Assembly: GCF_945957525.1 (NCBI RefSeq)
Contig: NZ_CAMFLA010000029.1
Location: 1 to 36,522 of the forward strand
Direction of reading: 5' to 3'
From: an uncultured Aquitalea sp.
Lineage (GTDB): Bacteria; Pseudomonadota; Gammaproteobacteria; Burkholderiales; Chromobacteriaceae
Length of the DNA: 36,522 bases
Each line of letters starts with the position of its first letter. Within the stretch, counting starts at the first letter, position 1. This document shows, piece after piece, positions 1 to 9,817 of this stretch. Made by a program: the position numbers and the translations under genes. The notes beneath the pieces are model-generated. The model made no database searches. It saw only the letters and a list, made by a program, of their open reading frames with translations, and was not told where the DNA came from.

Positions 1-46
1 CCTCCTATGCTCAAATCATAAGGCAGGAATGCCTACCGGAGCCGGG

Positions 47-118
47 TCAGTCCAGAGTAGCGGCCGGCTTGGCTGCTTTTATCTTGGTGTCGGTGAGTGG
101 TACAACGATCTTTGGCAT
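47..118 (-). pseudogene. Tyrosine integrase N-terminal remnant
   Basis: Reading the minus strand from the ATG at 118 gives a 23-residue peptide containing PLTDTKIKAAKPA and then a TGA stop at 49-47. This matches the typical start of P4-type tyrosine integrases, whose N-terminal domain opens with a TDTKIRALKP-like stretch. The family normally runs to about 400 residues, so only the first part survives here. It starts about 157 bp downstream of the tRNA-Ser 3'-end copy at 275-299 and points away from it, the usual place for such an integrase. I infer that it belonged to an element lying to the left of the window. The peptide is short, so family assignment rests on one motif plus its position. 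Confidence 0.55.
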
Positions 119-274
119 TCCGTACCCACACGGTTGAGTTGATACCAACAACCATACCACCAAGTAATGCACATTGAGAACTATGAAGTTGCACTGGAAA
201 AAACAAAGCCGCCAATTTCTGTAAGGCTTTCAGGCCTGTTTGTTTACAGAGATTGACGGCTTTGCATTTCATTC

Positions 275-299
275 TGGCGGAAGCGGTGAGATTCGAACT
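275..299 (-). repeat. att site, left copy of tRNA-Ser 3' end
   Basis: These 25 bp are identical to the 3' end, including the encoded CCA, of the intact tRNA-Ser at 18735-18759, and in the same orientation. This is the duplicated attachment site expected when an element integrates into a tRNA gene. Beyond it the sequence diverges completely from the tRNA. On the minus strand, GGAAGC at 331-326 can still pair with GCTTCC of the repeat, leaving a tRNA-like stem of about 57 nt without an anticodon arm. Confidence 0.85.
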
Positions 300-346
300 T
301 GGCGTGGTGCTTAACAAGAATGCGGGCTTCCGCTTCTTACGTCCAA

Positions 347-365
347 ATTTGGGGCAGATTTGGGT
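347..365 (+). repeat. Phased ATTTGGGGC repeats, left arm
   Basis: ATTTGGGGC at 347-355 is followed 11 bp later by ATTTGGG at 358-364. The same unit occurs four times at the other end of the island (18588-18628). Direct repeats at helical spacing inside both ends of an integrated element are typical of arm-type integrase binding sites. That role is inferred from position and spacing. Confidence 0.5.
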
Positions 366-384
366 CTGTGTATGGGATGTTGCA

Positions 385-403
385 GGCTGGTCTGAGACCA
401 GCC
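385..403. terminator. Perfect hairpin downstream of the chemoreceptor gene
   Basis: GGCTGGTC and GACCAGCC form an 8-bp perfect stem with a 3-nt loop, 19 bp beyond the stop of the chemoreceptor gene on the minus strand. There is no T-run, so it may be a weak or factor-dependent terminator, or a protein-binding palindrome. Confidence 0.35.
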
Positions 404-421
404 CTGTCAAATCCAAAGTGG

Positions 422-1540
422 TTACGATAGTGAGTCGCATCCATGAAAACTGGCACTCTCTGCGTGGCTTGCAATACGCTCAAGCTCGGTAATCACTTTT
501 ATGCTTGAGTGTTCCATTTCGGATATGTATCGGATCATATTTTGTATATCACCATGGTCGTGGGCTGCTAGGGCATCATGAGCATTGCTGTGGACAAGCT
601 CATGGTGCTTCTCTAACTCCCTAAATCCAGGCAGTGAAGAAAAGCATTGGCGACCTTCTCCTTGGTAGTACCATTTACCAAGCCTGCAGTTTGTGTGGCT
701 TGCAAAATTGTCGGCAGGATCTGACACAACTCCAAGTACTACCAAATAAATTCTAAATTTATAGATGATATGATCAAATTTCGCAACCTCACAAAATCCC
801 CGCAATGCATTTTTTGTAAGTGCTGTTTCTATACCAGCAGTGCTAGATAATAATTTCCCCATGATGATTGCCGATTGCTGCCCATCAGCGGAGAGTAGAC
901 TGATTTCTTCTGCTAGCTGTGCAACCTGAGCGCTACTGTTACCACTGCCAGAGCGAATTCCGTTTACAAGCTCTGAAATTTCAGTTGTCGCACCTTGCGT
1001 CCGCTCTGCCAGTTTTCTGACTTCATCTGCAACTACGGCAAATCCTCTCCCTTGCTCCCCTGCACGAGCAGCTTCAATGGCGGCATTCAGTGCTAGCAGA
1101 TTGGTTTGATCCGCTATTTCTTTAATTAAGTTGACAAACCCACTGACTTTCTGCGCTTGAATGTCAAGTTCGCCAATGTTTTCCGCTGTTTTTATGGAGC
1201 TCTCGGCAAGTAATTCAAGGCTTTTTGCCATCCTTGCGATGGCATCTTCTGCTTGCGCAGAATGGGTTTTTTCTTCAGAGACTTGCTCAATTTCAGAGCG
1301 CATGGCATCTGCAAGGGTTGCAAGTGATGCTTGCCCTTCTTGCATGGAGGTTGAGAATGTAACCAGGTTTTCTAGCAGGTGCTGATTCTCTTTAATTTGG
1401 CCTGCTAGCTTATCTCGCTCCTGCGTTATGCATAAAATCTCTGAAGTTAGGCTGTTGTTTTTTGATTCTAAAGCATGCATTGCATTCTTAATCTGTACTA
1501 GCTCATCTTCTGCTGGGTGTCTCTTGCGTTTGAAGAACAT
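422..1540 (-). CDS. Soluble CZB-domain methyl-accepting chemotaxis protein
   Basis: This is a cytoplasmic chemoreceptor of 372 residues with no signal peptide or membrane segment. An N-terminal coiled coil (about 12-90) leads into the signalling hairpin, with the near-universal tip [20 protein letters not shown] at about 147-166. The C-terminal third carries a chemoreceptor zinc-binding (CZB) domain with His257, Cys285 (in a CRLGKW motif), His313 and His317 as likely zinc ligands. In Helicobacter TlpD and related proteins the CZB Zn-thiolate responds to oxidants or zinc; whether this one does so is inference. A Shine-Dalgarno-like AAAGGAAAA precedes the ATG. The gene starts 34 bp after the methyltransferase stop and appears to be the last gene of the sqr-arsR-methyltransferase unit, which suggests taxis linked to sulfide or redox state. 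Confidence 0.85.
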   Translation of the reverse strand: MFFKRKRHPAEDELVQIKNAMHALESKNNSLTSEILCITQERDKLAGQIKENQHLLENLVTFSTSMQEGQASLATLADAMRSEIEQVSEEKTHSAQAEDAIARMAKSLELLAESSIKTAENIGELDIQAQKVSGFVNLIKEIADQTNLLALNAAIEAARAGEQGRGFAVVADEVRKLAERTQGATTEISELVNGIRSGSGNSSAQVAQLAEEISLLSADGQQSAIIMGKLLSSTAGIETALTKNALRGFCEVAKFDHIIYKFRIYLVVLGVVSDPADNFASHTNCRLGKWYYQGEGRQCFSSLPGFRELEKHHELVHSNAHDALAAHDHGDIQNMIRYISEMEHSSIKVITELERIASHAESASFHGCDSLS

Positions 1541-1574
1541 GACTTTTCCTTTTTATATGAATAATCTTTAAGGG

Positions 1575-2210
1575 CTACAATCGCCTTGTTGCAATCATTC
1601 CAATAAGTGCAGACATGCCTTGATGCCGACTCCCTTCAGTTAGATTTTTTTCATACTCTTCCAGGAGTGTTATATCAAAGTCATGGAATGCAGTTTTGAG
1701 TAAGGTGCTAGTGTAGAGATTTTCAATGGCGGATGGACCACCGGTTCCATATTGAAGCTGCAAGGGTGTGTAGCCAACTAATAAAATGTTACCGCCAGGC
1801 TTGCAGAGCCGCTTCAGGTCTGAAAACTGTTTTTCTTGCTGTTTTTCTTTAGCAAATTGAATGAATACAGCAATAACCCAATCGTATTGGGAGTGGTTCG
1901 AGCCTGGCCACTGATCGTCTAGTATGTTTGCATGTTGATACTCGACAATAACTCCAGACTCATTGGCAAGCCTCCTAGCTTTGGCGAGTGCGCTATGAGC
2001 ATACTCAACAGCATGGACATGTAGCCCTTTTTGGGCCAGCCAAACTGAGTTTCTACCTTCTCCATCGGCGATGCAAATAGCAGTTTGCCCTGGTGAGAAC
2101 ATCTCTTTTTTTGCAGCGAGAAACTCATTTGGGTCTTTTCCAAAAAGGTAGTCATCGCCGGCACTGGTGTATCTCTCTTCCCAGTCAGTTTTGTCGTGGG
2201 GTTTAGTCAT
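1575..2210 (-). CDS. Class I SAM-dependent methyltransferase, TehB-like
   Basis: The product has 211 residues with a Rossmann methyltransferase fold. The SAM-binding region reads ADGEGRNSVWLAQ (about 49-61), followed by an acidic strand end VEYAHSALAKA. The N-terminal WEERYTSAGDDYLFGKDPNEF resembles TehB/thiopurine methyltransferase-like proteins that methylate small soft nucleophiles such as tellurite, selenium or thiols. The start codon overlaps the stop region of the arsR gene by 8 bp, so the two are probably translationally coupled. Context between a sulfide-responsive-type regulator and a chemoreceptor suggests a thiol, sulfide or other chalcogen acceptor, but the sequence does not show the substrate. 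Base composition is AT-richer than the flanking chromosome. Confidence 0.8.
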   Translation of the reverse strand: MTKPHDKTDWEERYTSAGDDYLFGKDPNEFLAAKKEMFSPGQTAICIADGEGRNSVWLAQKGLHVHAVEYAHSALAKARRLANESGVIVEYQHANILDDQWPGSNHSQYDWVIAVFIQFAKEKQQEKQFSDLKRLCKPGGNILLVGYTPLQLQYGTGGPSAIENLYTSTLLKTAFHDFDITLLEEYEKNLTEGSRHQGMSALIGMIATRRL

Positions 2211-2523
2211 GGTTCTTGATGTCAGAGTTGCTGTTTAGAACTAGGCGCTGTATTACGCGAAGAAGTTCTTCTACTTTGGGGTCCTGAATGGCATAGTAGA
2301 TAAATTTTCCGTTTCGCCTAGTTGATACGATCTGATTAACTCGAAGTACGGTGAGTTGCTGGGAGAGCGATGGTTGGGCAACACAGCTTAAAGAGCCAAG
2401 CTCTTTGACAGTTTTTTCACCATCTAACAGGTTAAACAAAAGGCATAGCCTGTCCTCGCTGCCAAGTATTTTCAATTTCCAGGCAACTGAACAGGCTACC
2501 CCCTTCAAGCTGTCAAGATTCAT
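2203..2523 (-). CDS. ArsR/SmtB-family repressor
   Basis: This is a winged-helix repressor of 106 residues. The recognition-helix region AQPSLSQQLTVLR (about 49-61) and the wing RRNGKFIYYAI (about 69-79) are typical of the ArsR family and close to the sulfide-responsive BigR/SqrR/YgaV branch. Those sensors use two cysteines, one before the HTH and one near the C-terminus. Here the cysteines are at 11, 27 and 47 and none lies near the C-terminus, so if it senses sulfur it does so with a different pair. It starts 27 bp after the sqr stop, overlaps the methyltransferase start, and has an AGGAAT ribosome site. The probable operators are the palindromes at 3858-3949. Confidence 0.88.
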   Translation of the reverse strand: MNLDSLKGVACSVAWKLKILGSEDRLCLLFNLLDGEKTVKELGSLSCVAQPSLSQQLTVLRVNQIVSTRRNGKFIYYAIQDPKVEELLRVIQRLVLNSNSDIKNHD

Positions 2524-2550
2524 AATTAGCCATTCCTGATGTGCTTGAAT

Positions 2551-3897
<1,347 letters not shown>

Positions 3898-3934
3898 CAA
3901 GTAAAGCAAAGAATGTGTGCCTGCCGTAGATGAT

Positions 3935-3949
3935 CTGTCTCATAGACAG
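3935..3949. promoter_or_regulatory. 15-bp palindrome, 6-3-6 type, upstream of RND operon
   Basis: CTGTCT-CAT-AGACAG is a perfect inverted repeat about 58 bp before the chosen start of the RND adaptor gene. It shares arm and spacer lengths with the palindrome at 3858-3872, though not its bases. Confidence 0.4.
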
Positions 3950-4006
3950 TAGCTGCTCACGTACGCGAAGCTCCTGAGAATGGCTAATTACCGAGGATGG
4001 AAGGTC

Positions 4007-5023
4007 ATGAGATTAAATCGTATTGCACTCTGTGTTGGCCTGCTTGCCTCCCCGTTTGGGTTTGCTCTAGAGCTACAGACGGTGACTATTACGGCAGGTG
4101 AAGGCCAAGGCTGGTATGAGGCTACGGGCACACTGCAGGCGGTGAAGTCGGCCCAATTGTCTGTCCCAGTGGCCGGTCGAATCACTCAACTGCCGGCTCA
4201 GGTAAATGCACAGGTCAAAGCAGGGCAGCTGTTGGCGCAGATCGACGGAGCTCCCGCTGAGCAGGCTGCCAATGCCAGTCGTGCCCAGATAGCTGCGGCG
4301 GAAGCTGGGCTAGCTCAAGCAAAAAGCGAGTTTGCTCGTGCCAAAGCGTTAGCTGACAAACAGTATCTGAGCGCATCTGCTTTTGAGAAAGCGCAGGCAC
4401 AGTACCGTATAGCTGAAGCGCAAGCGAAGGCCCAAATGGCTCAGGCAGGAGCTGCGACAGCACAAGCTGCGCTTTTTAGGCTGACGGCACCATTTGCAGG
4501 GGTAGTGGCTCGAGTAAATGGTGACCTTGGGGCTGTGACGATGCCCAGCCAGCCAATCGTTGAGCTGTATGACCCTGCTGCTTTGAGGGTGGAGGTGCAA
4601 CTGCCTGCTACAGCAATTGAAAGCCTGAAGCGCGACATATCTCCTCAAGTGACTCTTGCGGGCAGAAAACTCCCGGTAGAAGACGTGCAGTGGTTCCCGA
4701 CAACTGACCTGCAGGCTCAATCGCGTACCGTACGTATCCAGTTGCGGCCTGGGGTGAAAGCCACGCCGGGCAACAGCGCTCAAGTTCTATTTTCCACCGT
4801 AAGCAAAGGACAAATGGTGGTGCCTTCCACAAGTGTCCTCAGGTTTACTGAATTTTCCGCCGTGTACATTCTTACTCAAGATGGCACACCGCAAATGCGT
4901 TACATCCGTACAGGCAAGGTGCTGGGAGCGCAGACTGAAGTACTTTCCGGACTCAGGCGCGGAGATAAGCTGGTGCTTAACCCTGCAGCTGCACAAAGCA
5001 TGGCAGGAGGAGTTACAAAGTGA
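4007..5023 (+). CDS. RND periplasmic adaptor (membrane fusion) protein
   Basis: The product has 338 residues from the ATG at 4007. This start is preferred over the in-frame ATG at 3980 because it has a GAGGATGG ribosome site and begins directly with the signal peptide MRLNRIALCVGLLASPFGFA. The mature protein shows the adaptor order: a lipoyl half-motif around VPVAGRITQL, an Ala/Gln-rich helical hairpin (about residues 75-155) that docks on the outer-membrane channel, the second lipoyl half FRLTAPFAGVVARV, then the beta-barrel and membrane-proximal domains. There is no lipobox. It is the first gene of a plus-strand operon; its stop overlaps the GTG start of the pump gene. The substrate is unknown; the sulfur-gene context suggests a sulfur species. 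Confidence 0.9.
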   Translation: MRLNRIALCVGLLASPFGFALELQTVTITAGEGQGWYEATGTLQAVKSAQLSVPVAGRITQLPAQVNAQVKAGQLLAQIDGAPAEQAANASRAQIAAAEAGLAQAKSEFARAKALADKQYLSASAFEKAQAQYRIAEAQAKAQMAQAGAATAQAALFRLTAPFAGVVARVNGDLGAVTMPSQPIVELYDPAALRVEVQLPATAIESLKRDISPQVTLAGRKLPVEDVQWFPTTDLQAQSRTVRIQLRPGVKATPGNSAQVLFSTVSKGQMVVPSTSVLRFTEFSAVYILTQDGTPQMRYIRTGKVLGAQTEVLSGLRRGDKLVLNPAAAQSMAGGVTK

Positions 5024-8000
5024 ATTCTTCCAATCGGCTAGGCATTTCCGGTCGTCTGGCTGGCTTCTTCCAGTCGGCACACATCACACCATTGATGGGC
5101 TTGTTGGCAATTCTGCTTGGCTTGTTTGCTACAGTGGTGACTCCTCGAGAGGAGGAGCCACAAATCAACGTTACGATGGCGAATGTCATGGTGGCATTCC
5201 CCGGAGCCTCTGTGGGTACTGTAGAGGCTCAAGTGGCGCAGCCAGCTGAGCAGGTGCTGGGGCAGATTGATGGTGTGGATCACGTGTTCGCCGTTTCTCG
5301 TCCAGGAATGGCCATTCTGACGGTTCAATTCAAGGTGGGCGTGCCAAGAATTGATGCTCTCGTTCGACTCTATGACACCGTAAACAGCCATGCTGATTGG
5401 TTGCCCTCCAATCTCGGGACCTTGCCTCCCTTGATCAAACCAAAGGGAATTGATGATGTTCCCATTGTGACCTACACCCTTTACAACCAAGATGGAAGCC
5501 TTGGACGAGCTGATCTCGAGCACGTTGCGCACGTTGTCGAGGGTGAGCTGAAGAGGGTTCAGGGGACTCGTGACGTAGCCACGATTGGCGGTACTTCGGA
5601 ATCTGTCGGCGTGGAGTTCAGTCCCCAGCTGTTGGCTCGAGCCGGCCTCACACTGCAGGACGTGAGGCAAGCAATTGCAGCCGCCAACGTTTCCCTGCCG
5701 GCTGGCCAGATACTGAATCAGACTTCAACTCGTGTTGAGACTGGGCCTTTTCTGGCCACGGCGGATGATGTGGCGCAATTGGTTGTGGGCGTCAGCAATC
5801 ATCGTCCTGTCTTCTTGCGTGATGTCGCGCAAATCAAGCAAGGACCTCCTGCGCCTCAAAGCTACGTCTGGTACGGCGTGGCAGGAAAGACTGCTGCTGA
5901 GCATCCTGCCGTAACCATCAGTGTTACCAAGAAACCTGGAGAGAATGCGGTAGTAATTGCTGACAAGTTAAACGCGAAAATGGATAGCTTGCGTAATTCT
6001 GTTATCCCTCAGCAAGTTGATGTCGAGATGACGCGCAATTACGGTGAAACCGCCAATGAGAAAGCGGTCAAGCTGATTGAAAAACTGATCTTTGCAACAG
6101 CGTCAGTCGTCGTGCTGGTGTTTTTCTCCCTGGGCCGACGTGAGGCAGCTATTGTTGGGCTGGCAGTAGTCCTGACCTTGTCTGCCACCTTGTTCGCCTC
6201 TTGGGCATGGGGTTTCACGCTGAATCGAGTGTCACTCTTTGCACTGATCTTCTCGATTGGCATCCTTGTGGATGATGCTATTGTCGTTGTAGAAAACATT
6301 CACCGGCACAAGCTTCTCAAACCCGACGCGACACTTGCCAGCCTGATCCCTGCAGCTGTTGATGAGGTCGGTGGCCCAACCATTCTTGCGACATTGACAG
6401 TCATTGCTGCTTTGCTGCCAATGGCTTTCGTCAGTGGCTTGATGGGGCCATACATGAGCCCGATTCCCATCAATGCCTCGATGGGGATGATCATTTCTCT
6501 CGGAATTGCATTTTCAATCACGCCATGGTTAGCCAGACGCTGGCTGTCTAGTCATGCTCAGCATCAGGATGGACTGGCGGCAAAACTGCATCCATTGTCC
6601 CGCAAGGTGTTCATGCCCTTCTTGACCGAGCGTGGCGGAAAGAGCGCGCGGCAATGGCTGATGCTGTGTGTTATGGGGCTGTTGATGTTGTCTGTTGCCC
6701 TGCCTGTTGTCAGGTTAGTGACTTTGAAAATGCTGCCGTTTGACAATAAATCGGAATTGCAACTGGTGCTGGATATGCCCGCAGGTAGCTCACTCGAAGA
6801 TACCGCAGCTGCCTTGCATGAGATGACGGGCTGGCTGGCGAAACAGACCGACGTGAAAAATTACCAAGCCTATGCAGGTGTGGCGGCCCCCATCAACTTT
6901 AATGGCTTGGTACGACAATACTATTTGCGGACAGGCAATGAATCCGGAGATGTACAAGTCAATTTGCTTCCAAAGGGAGAGCGTCATCGTAGTAGCCATG
7001 ACATAGCTCTGGAATATCGCCCAGCACTGCAAAAAATTGCGGCGCGCTATGGTGCGCGTCTAAAGGTAGTCGAAGTGCCGCCCGGACCGCCAGTGATGGC
7101 TCCTATTGTTGCAGAGGTATATGGGCCCTCTTTGGGCGGGCGCGCTGAGGTCGCTGCGAAGGTTGAGGGGATTTTCCACAAAAGTGACGGCATAGTTGAC
7201 GTAGACAGTAGTGTTCAACCACTTCCAGCTAAGGTTGTTTTGAGCGTTGATAGGGAAAAGGCGATGCAGCATGGTGTTCCGCAAGCGGCTATCGCAGAGA
7301 CTCTTTCAATTGCCATGAATGGAGCTCCGGTCAGCTATCTGCATGATGGCAGCAAATACCCTACGGCCATCCAGTTGCGTTTGCCAGACAGTCAGAAAGG
7401 CGATCTTTCTAATGTATTGGCAACACCGGTTCGTGGAGGGGATGGGCTGGTGTTGCCACTCTCCTCATTACTGACAGTGCAGGCACAGCCTGAAGAGCGC
7501 GTGCGTTATCGCAAGGATGGTTTGCCTGTTGACTATGTGGTGGGCGATATGGCCGGAGGTGCGGATAGTCCACTCTATGGCATGTTTGAAATGCGCAATG
7601 CTGTACTGTCTACGCGCACTCCGAGCGGGGCTCCGCTTGCGGAGTATTTTATCAAGCAGCCCGCAGATGGCTTTAAACAGTATGCGCTCAAGTGGGATGG
7701 CGAGTGGCAGATCACATACGAAACGTTCCGCGATATGGGGGCAGCCTATGCGGTGGGGCTTATCCTGATTTATCTGCTGGTAGTGGCCCATTTCGGGTCA
7801 TACCTGGTGCCACTAATCATCATGGCTCCAATTCCACTCACCATCATCGGCGTTATGCCTGGTCATGCATTACTGGGGTCACAGTTCACTGCCACTTCGA
7901 TGATCGGAATGATTGCCCTGGCAGGGATCATTGTCCGCAACTCGATTTTGCTGGTTGACTTCATCCGGATGCAGGTAGAGGAGGGTATGTCGATGGAGGA

Positions 8001-8205
8001 GGCCGTCATCGCATCAGCAGCGACCCGTGCACAGCCCATCATGCTGACAGGCCTTGCCGCCATGATCGGTGCCTTCTTCATTCTGGACGATCCGATTTTC
8101 AATGGTTTGGCAATTTCGCTGATTTTCGGAATCATGGTTTCAACGATTCTGACGCTCGTGGTTATCCCGCTGCTGTACTACATGGCCTTCAAACCTAAAA
8201 ACTGA
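5020..8205 (+). CDS. RND-family efflux pump, inner-membrane permease
   Basis: This proton-driven transporter of 1061 residues has the AcrB/HAE1-like layout: one N-terminal membrane helix, a large porter domain, a helix block including SIGILVDDAIVVVENIHRH (about 412-430), a second porter domain and a C-terminal helix block. The two aspartates in the VDDA motif match the proton-relay pair of TM4. In the TM10 motif GIIVRNSILLVDF an Arg stands where AcrB has the relay Lys. The start is GTG at 5020, overlapping the adaptor stop by 4 bp. It probably forms a tripartite pump with the adaptor and the TolC-like protein at 8462. Its divergence from sqr and linkage to DUF2892 and rhodanese genes suggest reactive-sulfur or sulfide-toxicity efflux; the substrate cannot be read from sequence. 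Confidence 0.92.
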   Translation: MNSSNRLGISGRLAGFFQSAHITPLMGLLAILLGLFATVVTPREEEPQINVTMANVMVAFPGASVGTVEAQVAQPAEQVLGQIDGVDHVFAVSRPGMAILTVQFKVGVPRIDALVRLYDTVNSHADWLPSNLGTLPPLIKPKGIDDVPIVTYTLYNQDGSLGRADLEHVAHVVEGELKRVQGTRDVATIGGTSESVGVEFSPQLLARAGLTLQDVRQAIAAANVSLPAGQILNQTSTRVETGPFLATADDVAQLVVGVSNHRPVFLRDVAQIKQGPPAPQSYVWYGVAGKTAAEHPAVTISVTKKPGENAVVIADKLNAKMDSLRNSVIPQQVDVEMTRNYGETANEKAVKLIEKLIFATASVVVLVFFSLGRREAAIVGLAVVLTLSATLFASWAWGFTLNRVSLFALIFSIGILVDDAIVVVENIHRHKLLKPDATLASLIPAAVDEVGGPTILATLTVIAALLPMAFVSGLMGPYMSPIPINASMGMIISLGIAFSITPWLARRWLSSHAQHQDGLAAKLHPLSRKVFMPFLTERGGKSARQWLMLCVMGLLMLSVALPVVRLVTLKMLPFDNKSELQLVLDMPAGSSLEDTAAALHEMTGWLAKQTDVKNYQAYAGVAAPINFNGLVRQYYLRTGNESGDVQVNLLPKGERHRSSHDIALEYRPALQKIAARYGARLKVVEVPPGPPVMAPIVAEVYGPSLGGRAEVAAKVEGIFHKSDGIVDVDSSVQPLPAKVVLSVDREKAMQHGVPQAAIAETLSIAMNGAPVSYLHDGSKYPTAIQLRLPDSQKGDLSNVLATPVRGGDGLVLPLSSLLTVQAQPEERVRYRKDGLPVDYVVGDMAGGADSPLYGMFEMRNAVLSTRTPSGAPLAEYFIKQPADGFKQYALKWDGEWQITYETFRDMGAAYAVGLILIYLLVVAHFGSYLVPLIIMAPIPLTIIGVMPGHALLGSQFTATSMIGMIALAGIIVRNSILLVDFIRMQVEEGMSMEEAVIASAATRAQPIMLTGLAAMIGAFFILDDPIFNGLAISLIFGIMVSTILTLVVIPLLYYMAFKPKN

Positions 8206-8228
8206 CACGCTGACTCGAGGACGACACC

Positions 8229-8465
8229 ATGACTATCGAACGCTGCATTCGTTTTTTTGCCGGTCTTATGATTCTTGTTAGCTTGGCGCTTGGCGTACAG
8301 GCTAGCCCGATCTTTGTTTCAGCCAATTTCCTTTGGTTGACTGCTTTCGTAGGGGCAAATTTGTTTCAGTTCAGCCTGACCAATTTCTGCCCATTGGCGA
8401 TTTTGCTGAAAAAATTGGGGGTTCCGGAGTCTCGTGCTGGTTGCAGTAATGGAGGCTGTGTATGA
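8229..8465 (+). CDS. DUF2892 (YgaP-type) membrane protein
   Basis: This 78-residue protein has two hydrophobic helices (about 8-24 and 30-50), followed by the NFCPLAILLKKLGV motif typical of DUF2892, the domain fused to rhodanese in YgaP. Two further cysteines lie in the tail CSNGGCV, so a thiol- or persulfide-carrying role is plausible but not shown. The gene sits between the RND pump and the TolC-like gene, and its end overlaps the next ATG by 4 bp (ATGA). The separate rhodanese at 9818 may act as its partner, making this a split YgaP arrangement. Confidence 0.85.
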   Translation: MTIERCIRFFAGLMILVSLALGVQASPIFVSANFLWLTAFVGANLFQFSLTNFCPLAILLKKLGVPESRAGCSNGGCV

Positions 8466-9808
8466 AATCGGTAATGCTTTTGCTTGCCTCGGGATTCTTG
8501 AGCTCCGGAGCCCAAGCAACGGACCTTTTTCAGGCGTGGGAGGCCGCAGCAGGCCATGATCCCCAGTGGCTGGCGGATCAGTCGACGGCGAAAGCTGATG
8601 CTCAATTTGACTCTCAGGCGAGATCATTCTACTTGCCCAAGATCGGAGCCAGAGCGGGAATTGGACAAGGCAATCTAGTCCAGAACACTGAAGGGGCTCA
8701 TTTTGCTACGCCCAATATGTCTTCAGACCAGGTCCAGTTCAGCACTGATCTTAATAACGCCACGCGTCAGTATTGGGGAGTTGAGCTACGTCAGCCCCTA
8801 ATGGATGCGGCATCGTTTGCTATGGCGGCCCAGTTGAAAGAGCAGGCAAAAGCAGGAGCCTCTCAAGCTGATCTGAGGAAGCAAGATGCCATATTGCGTT
8901 TGGCCGATTGCTACTTCGGTGTTTTGAGTAGCCGTTCGATGCTGAGAGCTATTGAGGGTCAGCAGCAGGCAACTGCAAGAGCACTTGAAGTTGCCTCCGC
9001 AAGGTATCGCAATGGAGACATCCCGGTTACTGAAAAAGAGGAGGCTGCAGCCCGGCTGGAGTTGCTTCAGGCACAGATGCTCTCAGTCAAACAGCAAGTG
9101 GACCTCGCAGAGCAGAGGTACATGCTACTGACGGGTTTATCCTCTGTGCGTTTGGCCGACCTTTCTGAAATAAACGAAAAGTCTGGATTGGACATGCCCG
9201 ACCTGAAGAGTGCGGTGGAGGCGGCTCGCAAAAACAATCCGGTGGTAGCCATGGCACAGGCAACGGCACAGGCTTCCAAAGAAGAGGTTGAGAAATATCG
9301 TGCTTGGAAGTCCCCCAGGCTGGAGTTGGTTGCGCAGGCCGGAGAAGACCGTTGGAAAGCAGGTGTTGGGATGCAGAATAGCCGGCAGAGTTATGTGGGG
9401 CTTGAGCTGAATGTTCCGATTTTTACTGGGGGCTATCGGAGTGCCAAGCTGGAAGAGTCTCTGGCCAGGAGTGAAGCTAGTGAGGGGCACCTTAGCCAAG
9501 TTGAGAATTCGGCGGAAGACTTGGTTCGTAGTAGCTGGCTGGCGGTGAAGCAAGGGTTCAGTCGTGTTAAAGCACTGAAGCTGGCTAGATCAGCTACGTC
9601 TCGTCAACTGGATGCCACAAGACTGGGGCATGAGGAAGGAGCGCGGACCCTGTTGGATGTTCTTAACGTTCAGCAGACGGCTGCCACGATTGATAGTGAA
9701 CTGGATCGAGCGCGGTATGAAACGGCACTCTCTTGGCTGAGGGTGCATTCAGCCATCGGTGATTTGAGTATCGAGCAGTTGGCAAAACTGAATGCGTTGA
9801 TGAAGTAA
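8462..9808 (+). CDS. TolC-family outer-membrane channel protein
   Basis: The product has 448 residues with a signal peptide (MKSVMLLLASGFLSSGAQA) and two internally related halves rich in long amphipathic helices. Motifs such as DLFQAWEAAAGHDPQWLADQ near the N-terminus, and the second-half repeat DLKSAVEAARKNNPVVAMAQ, follow the outer-membrane efflux-protein pattern. It should trimerise to form the outer-membrane and periplasmic tunnel for the RND pump encoded just upstream. It is translationally coupled to the DUF2892 gene by ATGA overlap. It has no N-terminal lipobox cysteine, unlike NodT/OprM lipoproteins. Confidence 0.9.
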   Translation: MKSVMLLLASGFLSSGAQATDLFQAWEAAAGHDPQWLADQSTAKADAQFDSQARSFYLPKIGARAGIGQGNLVQNTEGAHFATPNMSSDQVQFSTDLNNATRQYWGVELRQPLMDAASFAMAAQLKEQAKAGASQADLRKQDAILRLADCYFGVLSSRSMLRAIEGQQQATARALEVASARYRNGDIPVTEKEEAAARLELLQAQMLSVKQQVDLAEQRYMLLTGLSSVRLADLSEINEKSGLDMPDLKSAVEAARKNNPVVAMAQATAQASKEEVEKYRAWKSPRLELVAQAGEDRWKAGVGMQNSRQSYVGLELNVPIFTGGYRSAKLEESLARSEASEGHLSQVENSAEDLVRSSWLAVKQGFSRVKALKLARSATSRQLDATRLGHEEGARTLLDVLNVQQTAATIDSELDRARYETALSWLRVHSAIGDLSIEQLAKLNALMK

Positions 9809-9817
9809 GGAGAGAGC

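Noticed and set aside
33-440. Minus-strand frame of 135 residues across the left att site
   Set aside because: It reads through the tRNA 3'-end copy and out of frame with the integrase remnant, so it is not a real gene.
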